Both the position numbers and the translations under genes were made by a program. From assembly GCA_902789835.1 (NCBI GenBank), contig CADAPN010000057.1, forward strand, positions 1 to 10,585: DNA of 10,585 bases. Direction: 5' to 3'. How positions within the stretch are numbered: position 1 is the stretch's first letter; each line of letters begins with the position of its first letter. The DNA comes from Oscillospiraceae bacterium (GTDB taxonomy: Bacteria; Bacillota_A; Clostridia; Oscillospirales; Oscillospiraceae). Shown here one piece after another: positions 5,498 through 10,585 of this stretch. Under the pieces are notes generated by a model. That model was given only the letters and a program-made list of their open reading frames with translations. It did not search any database and was not told the origin of the DNA.

Positions 5498-7159
5498 ATG
5501 ACATCTAAACTGAAAATAATACCATTAGGCGGTCTGGGAGAAATCGGGAAAAACATGACGGTCATTGAATTTGGAAATGACCTCATCCTGATTGACTGCG
5601 GTATGGGCTTTCCGGATGAGGACATGTACGGAATTGATGTTGTCCTGCCGGATATCACTTATTTAAGAAACAATGCAAGCCGCATCCGCGGCATGATCAT
5701 TACCCACGGTCATGAGGATCATATCGGCGCGGTTCCTTACGTCCTGAAAGAACTGGATATTCCGATCTATACGACTCCGCTGACGGCCGCGCTGATCGAG
5801 CTGAAACTGGAAGAGCATGATCTTCTTTACAATACACAGATTTTTACCAAGAAAGCCGGATCCGTTTTCCGGATTGGCTGCTTTTCGATAGAATTCATTC
5901 GGGTGAACCACAGCATCCCGGATGCCGTTGCGCTCGCAATTAAGACTCCGGTGGGCACCGTGGTACATACAGGCGACTTCAAAATTGATCTCACGCCGAT
6001 TTCAGGCGGGATGATCGATCTGGTGCGCTTCGGAGAGCTGGGGAACGAAGGCGTCCTGGCCCTGTTGAGCGACTCAACCAACGTGGAGACTCCGGGGCAT
6101 TCCGCGTCGGAGCGCAAGGTGGGGGAGAGCTTTGACAAGCTGTTTCTGAACTGCGACAAGCGGATTATCATCACCACGTTTGCCTCCAATGTTCACCGCC
6201 TGCAGCAGATTATCAATGTTGCGGCCAAGTATCACCGCAAGGTAGCCGTGACGGGACGCAGCATGGAAAATGTCCTTCGGACAGCCATGGTCCTGGGGTA
6301 TATGGACGTTCCGGAGGGCGTCCTGATGGATCTGGAACAGATCAAAACCCAGCCGAAAAACCGTACGGTGATTATATCCACAGGCAGTCAGGGCGAAGCA
6401 ATGTCCGCACTGTACCGGATGGCGTTTGCAGAACACAAGCAGATTCAGATTGACAGCGGGGACCGCGTGATCATCTCGGCTTCCGCCATCCCTGGAAACG
6501 AGAATACCATCAGCCGCGTCATTGACGAGCTCTTCCACAAAGGCGCAGAGGTGATTTACGACCGGCACACGGATCTGCATGTTTCCGGACACGCCTGCCA
6601 GGAAGAGCAGAAAATGATCCTGGCCCTGGTAAAGCCGAAATACTTTATTCCGGTACACGGCGAGCACAGAATGCTTGTAAAGCATGCAGAACTCGGACGT
6701 ATCATGGGCGTTGCACCCAAAAACATCGTCATCGCGGAAAACGGCAAGGTCATCGAGTTTACAAAGAAGGGTGTTCTCTGTGAAGAGAGTGTGCCCGCGG
6801 GCGCCGTCCTGGTCGACGGCAGCGGCGGGATCGGAGAAGTCGGCAGCGTCGTCATGCGGGATCGCCACAGACTGGCAGAAGACGGCATGATTGTTATTGT
6901 CATGACCTACTCCTCATACGATCACAAGCTGCTGGCGGTGCCGGAAATACTGACCCGCGGATTCATCTATGTAAAAGATTCCGAAGATGTGATCGAAGAA
7001 ATGTCCAGAGTCGTAATGGAGACGATCGAGAACTGTCATTCACAGGAGATCACGGATTGGAACAGCATCAAGACGAAGGTGAAATCCAATCTGTCCGGCT
7101 TCCTCTATAAAACGACCAGACGCAGTCCGATGATTCTTCCGGTGATCACGGAAATATAA
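5498..7159 (+). CDS. rnj: Ribonuclease J
   Basis: This 553-residue metallo-beta-lactamase/beta-CASP RNase is close to the length of Bacillus RNase J1 (555). RNase J combines 5'-to-3' exonuclease and endonuclease activity in mRNA decay and rRNA maturation. Features in order from the ATG at 5498 are PLGGLGEIGKNM (9-20), the zinc-binding THGHEDHIG (69-77), then HTGDFKID of the lactamase core and the LLSDSTN segment. The beta-CASP region follows, with FASNVHRLQQ, STGSQGE and HVSGHA, then PVHGEHRML and a C-terminal domain. Every expected metal-ligand motif is present. I cannot separate RNase J1 from J2 subtype by eye, although the intact active site favours the active J1 type. It lies 50 bases after recR with no terminator between, and a hairpin terminator follows the stop at 7201. 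Confidence 0.96.
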   Translation: MTSKLKIIPLGGLGEIGKNMTVIEFGNDLILIDCGMGFPDEDMYGIDVVLPDITYLRNNASRIRGMIITHGHEDHIGAVPYVLKELDIPIYTTPLTAALIELKLEEHDLLYNTQIFTKKAGSVFRIGCFSIEFIRVNHSIPDAVALAIKTPVGTVVHTGDFKIDLTPISGGMIDLVRFGELGNEGVLALLSDSTNVETPGHSASERKVGESFDKLFLNCDKRIIITTFASNVHRLQQIINVAAKYHRKVAVTGRSMENVLRTAMVLGYMDVPEGVLMDLEQIKTQPKNRTVIISTGSQGEAMSALYRMAFAEHKQIQIDSGDRVIISASAIPGNENTISRVIDELFHKGAEVIYDRHTDLHVSGHACQEEQKMILALVKPKYFIPVHGEHRMLVKHAELGRIMGVAPKNIVIAENGKVIEFTKKGVLCEESVPAGAVLVDGSGGIGEVGSVVMRDRHRLAEDGMIVIVMTYSSYDHKLLAVPEILTRGFIYVKDSEDVIEEMSRVVMETIENCHSQEITDWNSIKTKVKSNLSGFLYKTTRRSPMILPVITEI

Positions 7160-7200
7160 ACCCGGCTGCCCGCAAGGACGCTTCAAATCAGAATACATGG

Positions 7201-7233
7201 AACGGCTGCCTCCTGTCGGAGGTAGCCGTTTTC
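7201..7233 (+). terminator. Intrinsic terminator after RNase J
   Basis: AACGGCTGCCTCC (7201-7213) pairs with GGAGGTAGCCGTT (7218-7230) in a 13-bp stem with one G-T pair and a 4-base TGTC loop, followed by TTTTC on the plus strand counting the last stem bases. The minus strand lacks a T run after the stem, so it serves mainly the plus-strand operon. It occupies the gap between the convergent RNase J and DUF4037 genes. Confidence 0.88.
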
Positions 7234-7250
7234 ATCCATCACGGCCTGGC

Positions 7251-8192
7251 TTATACTGCCGCGAGTATGTTCAGGTTACGGAGTTCGGGATCTTTAATGT
7301 GGTTGTTGACATCATAAGCCAGCCGCTCAAGCTCCGCACCGGGAAGAGAAGAAAGTCCTTCGGAACGCAGCTGAGCTGCGATACGGCCGGCAAGCTCCTC
7401 AATCAACGCGGCCTTCTCCACCGCTGTATCCGGGGTGTTCCCGCTGCTCAAAAGAAACTCCAGGGGAACGGCAAGATCCGAGAGCAGCGGAAGCTCACGC
7501 ATGGCACGGAAAACCCACTTATAATACAGCTGATAGCGGCGGTTCAGCAGGAAAATGACAGAAATACAGCGGTTGACAAATTCTGTCACAGCCAGCTGTG
7601 CAGCGCCCGATTCCCCATGGTCCAGGCAGCGCAGATAGTTGTATTGTCCGGACTGTGCCATCAGCAGCAGAGATCCGGCCAGGCGTTTCAGGCGGACTCC
7701 CTCCGGAAAGGAGGAAAGGGCCTTGCGGATGCGACTGACTTCTCCCAGATTGTCTGAAAACAGGCGCCCGTTTGTTGCTTCCGCAAGAGCCTGGCCGGGA
7801 ACGGTAAGCCACTGCGGCAGCGTCAGCTCGCCGTTTTCGGTGCCGGCCGTTTTCAGAAAGAATTCACCGGTCCGCAGAACACCGTGCCGGGGACCGCCAA
7901 CCGGTGCAACACCGGAGCGGCTGAACCCCATAAAGGAAGCGGGAAGCCTGGCATAGGCACGTTCGAGCTGAAATTCGCTTTGCCGGTCGACCAGCGACTC
8001 ATTCGGAAGAAAAATACAGAATCCCGGTTCAAAATCGTGATCTCGGGATACGGAATCATCATATCCGAAGCACTCGGACCCGCTGCCAAACAGCCCGACA
8101 GCAAGAAAGGGGAGCAGATGAGGAAACTGTTCCTCCAGCATGGGCTTTCCGTATGCTTCGTAAAAAGCCTGGGAAAGATCAAGACCTTTCAT
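7251..8192 (-). CDS. DUF4037-domain nucleotidyltransferase-like protein
   Basis: This 313-residue protein contains a nucleotidyltransferase-type opening, FGSGSE (35-40), then SRDHDFEPG (49-57), in which D51 and D53 are in the place of the metal-binding carboxylates. The rest matches the DUF4037 pattern: the WLTVPGQALAEATNGRLFSD block (128-147), EGVRLKRLAG (164-173), the MAQSGQYNYLRCLDHGE segment (178-194) and an FLLNRRYQLYYKWVFRAMRELP segment (214-235). The fold recalls kanamycin-nucleotidyltransferase-like enzymes, but substrate and reaction are unknown. The ATG at 8190-8192 lies inside the end of the TPR gene, with AGGAGG about 12 bases upstream. The frame stays open upstream to 8390, but that part is out-of-frame TPR sequence and has no family similarity. 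The two genes overlap by 14 bases, so the proteins are almost certainly made together. Confidence 0.85.
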   Translation of the reverse strand: MKGLDLSQAFYEAYGKPMLEEQFPHLLPFLAVGLFGSGSECFGYDDSVSRDHDFEPGFCIFLPNESLVDRQSEFQLERAYARLPASFMGFSRSGVAPVGGPRHGVLRTGEFFLKTAGTENGELTLPQWLTVPGQALAEATNGRLFSDNLGEVSRIRKALSSFPEGVRLKRLAGSLLLMAQSGQYNYLRCLDHGESGAAQLAVTEFVNRCISVIFLLNRRYQLYYKWVFRAMRELPLLSDLAVPLEFLLSSGNTPDTAVEKAALIEELAGRIAAQLRSEGLSSLPGAELERLAYDVNNHIKDPELRNLNILAAV

Positions 8193-9018
8193 GGATTGCC
8201 CTTGCCTCCTCAAGCAGCTCCTGCGCAGCGGCAAAGAACCCGTAATAGGAGAAACTTGGCGCACATTTCTCACAGATAAAGGCATAATTGCCGTCATGAA
8301 GCGCCGACTTGTCCTGAAGGAGCTCGTATGCACGCTCCACCAGACGGTTGATTTCCTCTTCTCCCGCTTCTGTGCCGAAACGCTCTGCAACGGCGTCTGC
8401 CATATTCAGACATGTGACCGCCTGTTCCGGGCCGCCGCCTGTCACAAGGGCCATCTGTTCCAGCGCTTTTTCATATAATCGGATCGCTTCTTCATACCTG
8501 CCGAGGGCCTGACAGGACAGCGCCATGTTGTTATAGAGCCCCCCAAGGAGGTGCGGCGGTGTATTCGGAATCGACTCATACAGATCACGGGCTTTTTGGA
8601 AGAGCACCAGCGCCTCATCATGCTCGCCGAAGGCACCAAAAGCCGTGGCGGCGTTGATAAATGTGGTTCCGGCGCTGATGCTTCCTTCAAAGTCCATCTC
8701 CTTCAGAAGCGCAAGCGCGTCGCGGCAGAAGCGAATTGCCTCGTCCCTGCGCTCTGTCTTGCGATAAAAGCCGATCAGCTCGTTGCAGACAAGAAGCTTG
8801 CCGCGAAGATCGGAACCGTGCTCGGCTTCTGTCAGCCAGTAGAGAAGATGGCGTTCCGCTCCCTCATAGTCTTTTCGGCTCATATATTGATCCAGTTTCT
8901 CCTGAATCCGCTGCTGCGGTATCGACACCACTGCGGAAGTCCGGTGCTCAGGGCTCATGCAGAGCGGGCATTCCGGCTCCATATAGTCTTCCGGAAGCAA
9001 GCTGCTCTTTTTCATCAT
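8179..9018 (-). CDS. TPR protein paired with DUF4037
   Basis: This 279-residue protein (start 9018) consists mostly of helical tetratricopeptide-like repeats from about residue 40 to 235. Clear repeats include LYNNMALSCQALGRYEEAIRLYEKAL (start about 161), the preceding INAATAFGAFGEHDEALVLFQKA and the NELIGFYRKTERRDEAIRFC unit. It begins with a CPLC motif (17-20) and ends with FICEKCAPSFSYYG (247-260), so two CxxC pairs flank the repeat domain. No membrane segment or signal peptide is seen. TPR proteins are usually scaffolds, and the partner here is presumably the DUF4037 protein encoded by the overlapping next gene. The start at 9018 has AAAGGA 6 bases upstream. The ATG codons at 9060 and 9078 lack a usable Shine-Dalgarno and lie at or before the predicted transcript start. 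The next in-frame ATG at 9015 is also possible. Confidence 0.82.
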   Translation of the reverse strand: MMKKSSLLPEDYMEPECPLCMSPEHRTSAVVSIPQQRIQEKLDQYMSRKDYEGAERHLLYWLTEAEHGSDLRGKLLVCNELIGFYRKTERRDEAIRFCRDALALLKEMDFEGSISAGTTFINAATAFGAFGEHDEALVLFQKARDLYESIPNTPPHLLGGLYNNMALSCQALGRYEEAIRLYEKALEQMALVTGGGPEQAVTCLNMADAVAERFGTEAGEEEINRLVERAYELLQDKSALHDGNYAFICEKCAPSFSYYGFFAAAQELLEEARAIHERS

Positions 9019-9024
9019 GCTGCA

Positions 9025-9030
9025 TCCTTT
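9025..9030 (-). promoter_or_regulatory. Ribosome binding site that fixes the TPR protein start
   Basis: AAAGGA on the minus strand lies 6 bases before the ATG at 9016-9018. Upstream in-frame ATG codons have no such site at suitable spacing: CAGGAG before 9060 leaves only about 2 bases. Confidence 0.75.
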
Positions 9031-9073
9031 CTGGTCTGTTCTCGGGCAGATGTGTTTCATAGCTCCTGTTGAG

Positions 9074-9102
9074 ATCATATCACAGCACGGTTAAAATCGC
9101 AA
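9074..9102 (-). promoter_or_regulatory. Candidate promoter for TPR-DUF4037
   Basis: On the minus strand, TTGCGA (9097-9102) is followed by a 17-base spacer and TATGAT (9074-9079), with TG one base before the -10 (extended -10). It predicts a start near 9067 and a leader of about 49 bases before the ATG at 9018. Confidence 0.7.
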
Positions 9103-9182
9103 TGCGTTGGATGAGAACGAAGAAACAGGAGAAAGACATTCTATTCACTTTATATCTCAACGGCTTTCTCAGAAACCGGTCC

Positions 9183-9211
9183 TTTTCAGGTGAAGAATTT
9201 CATGATATAAT
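9183..9211 (+). promoter_or_regulatory. Candidate promoter for the Ser/Arg-rich zinc-ribbon gene
   Basis: TATAAT at 9206-9211 is preceded by TG one base upstream (extended -10) and, at 17-base spacing, by TTTTCA (9183-9188), a 4-of-6 match to the -35. The predicted start near 9218 leaves a leader of about 137 bases that is A-rich and has no strong hairpin I can see. Confidence 0.62.
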
Positions 9212-9354
9212 TCAAATAATCAGAGATATTGAATGCACTCAGGGAACTGCCGAAAATGAGAAAGGAAAAGCAGCAGAGAAATCACGGCAGTATTCAGAAG
9301 TGAATAAAAACAGAAGACATCCTACAAGCAAATCAGAGAAAGAGGTGAATAAGA

Positions 9355-10533
9355 ATGCCACCATCCAGGCATAGCTCCAGTTCCCGTTCCTCAAGATCAT
9401 CCGGCTCATCCCGGTCATCCTCCAGATCGTCCCGATCCTCATTCTCCAGGTCTTCCAGCTCTTCCCGATCATCGCATTCTTCCAGTTCAAGATCCTCATT
9501 CTCCGGGTCGAGCAGCGGATCATCTTTTTTCAGGGGCCCAAGCCGGCATTCTTCCTCCAGCAGGAGCAGTGTTCCGATATCCCCGTATAATAAACCGAAC
9601 AGGCAGTCTTACAGACCTTTGAATCCGACTCCGCCTCCCAGTCGGCCGCGGGTGAACCAGCCGATCGGTTTCCTGCTGTACAGTACGCTGAAACCAAAGT
9701 ATTATTACGGGAAACAGCACGATTACGTCTATTACCCGGAGTCATGGACAGACCGGGGAAGCGGAACGACTTATGAGAAAGGATACTATGACGAGAATGG
9801 ACAATACTATGCCGATGTATCCTTTACAAAAGATGGCAAATACGAAAATGTTGTCTGCAATTGCCCTTATTGCGGACAGGATACCATTCTGAATCTGACA
9901 TCGGATGATATAGCGGCGAAAAATCTTCAGTGCCCTCATTGCGGCGGGCCTATGACCATCATGTCAGAGCTGGACGAGTATCTTCAGCAGCCGACGGAGA
10001 ATACACATGTCTATCACTCCGAAGAATCTTTGCGTCAGTTCTCAGAACGAGCGAAAAAGAAAAAAAGCCGCAAATGGTGGATCATAGGTTTTGTCCTGCT
10101 GATCCTCTACGCCATTGGAAGTGTTTCGGAATATTCCTATGACAGCAACGATTATCTGAATCAAACGGATCAGCAGTATCACTACGACAGCGGGCTGTCT
10201 TCCAGTTTCGGGTCTGAAATCCGTCTGAAGTCGAACGGCCGCAATGCTTATCAATTTGCCGGATCTGCCGATCAGACATACGATAAGCGTCTTATATGGG
10301 ACAGCGATGCCGACAGCTATTATGACGCAAGTTCGGACTGCTGGATCTGGTACAATACGGACGTGGAACCCGCGATCTGGCAGTACTGGTATGAAGGGAT
10401 CTCTTCAGACTATGGAGATTATGGCTGGATGGAGCATGATTCATCCGGATGGTATATTGAGAAATCTCAGAATAACTGGATTCAGCTCCCCAGCAAATAT
10501 GATACCGGCGAACTGTGGTATATCGCGGACTAA
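9355..10533 (+). CDS. Ser/Arg-rich, zinc-ribbon, single-pass membrane protein of unknown function
   Basis: This 392-residue protein has five visible parts. Residues 4-72 are a low-complexity tract of about 45 serines and 12 arginines. Residues 73-105 are proline-rich. Residues 106-165 are Tyr/Gly-rich, including HDYVYYPESWTD (122-133). A zinc ribbon follows, with CPYCGQ (170-175) and CPHCGG (193-198), giving ligands C170, C173, C193 and C196, plus an extra C168. After a basic cluster KKKKSRK (234-240) comes one membrane segment (about 241-257), then a C-terminal region (258-392) rich in Asp, Tyr, Trp and Ser. By the positive-inside rule the Ser/Arg tract and ribbon lie in the cytoplasm and the acidic, aromatic part outside. 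There is no signal peptide. AGAGGTG lies 7 bases before the ATG. From memory, proteins of this architecture occur in gut Clostridia, but I know of no assigned function. It is probably monocistronic here. Confidence 0.8.
   Translation: MPPSRHSSSSRSSRSSGSSRSSSRSSRSSFSRSSSSSRSSHSSSSRSSFSGSSSGSSFFRGPSRHSSSSRSSVPISPYNKPNRQSYRPLNPTPPPSRPRVNQPIGFLLYSTLKPKYYYGKQHDYVYYPESWTDRGSGTTYEKGYYDENGQYYADVSFTKDGKYENVVCNCPYCGQDTILNLTSDDIAAKNLQCPHCGGPMTIMSELDEYLQQPTENTHVYHSEESLRQFSERAKKKKSRKWWIIGFVLLILYAIGSVSEYSYDSNDYLNQTDQQYHYDSGLSSSFGSEIRLKSNGRNAYQFAGSADQTYDKRLIWDSDADSYYDASSDCWIWYNTDVEPAIWQYWYEGISSDYGDYGWMEHDSSGWYIEKSQNNWIQLPSKYDTGELWYIAD
9364..9570 (+). repeat. Ser/Arg low-complexity coding repeat
   Basis: This stretch encodes the Ser/Arg tract (residues 4-72). 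Units of SSR, SSS and RSS recur irregularly, and all six serine codons are used, with TCC, TCA and AGC/AGT mixed. The amino-acid pattern is therefore kept while the DNA is not a clean tandem repeat. That argues for selection on the protein rather than recent slippage. Confidence 0.75.
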
Positions 10534-10549
10534 CCAATGATAGAAGGAT

Positions 10550-10568
10550 GCGGCAATATATTTGCCGC
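10550..10568 (+). other. Hairpin after the Ser/Arg-rich gene
   Basis: GCGGCAA (10550-10556) pairs with TTGCCGC (10562-10568) around a 5-base loop, starting 17 bases after the stop codon. It is in the place of a terminator but is followed by TGTCATG rather than a T run, so it is at best a weak or factor-assisted terminator. The window ends 17 bases later. Confidence 0.4.
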
Positions 10569-10585
10569 TGTCATGAACATGAACG

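Larger units (their letters stand above)
9019..9354. other. AT-rich divergent intergenic region
   Basis: This 336-base region separates the start of the TPR gene (minus) from the start of the Ser/Arg-rich gene (plus). It holds a candidate promoter for each side and the ribosome binding sites. It is visibly richer in A, especially from 9200 to 9354, than the coding regions around it. An open plus-strand frame crosses it but has no ribosome binding site and contains the plus-strand promoter, so it is not called as a gene. I see no tRNA, riboswitch or repeat array here. Confidence 0.65.

Noticed and set aside
8193..8390. N-terminal extension of the DUF4037 frame
   Set aside because: It lies wholly within the TPR gene in another frame, reads as Ser/Arg-rich shadow sequence without family similarity, and an ATG at 8190-8192 fits the family start.
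9019..9078. Upstream starts (ATG 9060, ATG 9078) for the TPR protein
   Set aside because: They lie at or before the predicted transcript start and lack a suitably spaced ribosome binding site. The ATG at 9018 has AAAGGA at 6 bases.
9129..9170. 7-bp inverted repeat (GAGAAAG / CTTTCTC) with a 28-base loop
   Set aside because: The stem is short, the loop long, and there is no T run or conserved leader motif. It is likely chance in purine-rich sequence.
9069..9374. Plus-strand open frame of about 100 codons crossing the TPR/Ser-Arg intergenic region
   Set aside because: Its start codons (TTG 9069, ATG 9102, ATG 9111) have no ribosome binding site. It contains the candidate plus-strand promoter, overlaps the start of the next gene by 20 bases, and its second half is an A-rich, low-complexity Lys/Glu/Asn/Ser sequence. 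It could be a gene remnant but cannot be supported as a gene.
10537..10585. Possible start of another gene (ATG at 10537 or 10548)
   Set aside because: Both frames are open to the window edge, but neither ATG has a properly spaced ribosome binding site, and the hairpin at 10550-10568 occupies the same bases. Too little sequence remains to judge.

Overview
This is a 10.6 kb chromosomal stretch from a moderately GC-rich member of the Bacillota, most likely class Clostridia. That placement is inferred from the gene content: an RNase J, an XpaC/TelA pair, a type II dehydroquinase, a TPR/DUF4037 pair, a Ser/Arg-rich zinc-ribbon membrane protein, strong AGGAGG-type ribosome binding sites and sigma-A-like promoters. 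No rRNA, tRNA, CRISPR array, insertion sequence or phage gene was seen.

Layout. (1) 1-818, plus strand: the 3' part of a shikimate kinase gene overlaps aroQ (type II 3-dehydroquinate dehydratase) by 4 bases, forming the end of an aromatic amino acid operon. A long hairpin at 837-881 ends it and serves both strands. (2) 897-3968, minus strand: four genes read toward that hairpin, in the order xpaC-like, telA-like, a short LemA-like membrane protein and a YbaK/EbsC-type aminoacyl-tRNA deacylase. They start from a near-consensus promoter at 4037-4065. The telA and lemA-like genes overlap by 4 bases. (3) 4170-7159, plus strand: rpe, recR and a ribonuclease J gene, driven by a second near-consensus promoter at 4099-4127 that is divergent from the xpaC promoter, and closed by a terminator at 7201-7233. 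(4) 7251-9018, minus strand: a TPR protein gene followed, with a 14-base overlap, by a DUF4037 nucleotidyltransferase-like gene. (5) 9019-9354: an AT-rich divergent intergenic region with a candidate promoter for each side. (6) 9355-10533, plus strand: a 392-residue protein with a 70-residue Ser/Arg tract, a four-cysteine zinc ribbon, one membrane segment and an aromatic, acidic C-terminal region.

The housekeeping parts (aro genes, rpe, recR, RNase J, YbaK) are ordinary proteins, though rpe-recR-RNase J is not the textbook neighbourhood of those genes. The parts worth a second look are the XpaC/TelA/LemA-like membrane module, whose three members look designed to work together, the TPR/DUF4037 pair of unknown substrate, and the Ser/Arg-rich zinc-ribbon membrane protein. 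None of these three has an established biochemical role that can be read from the sequence.
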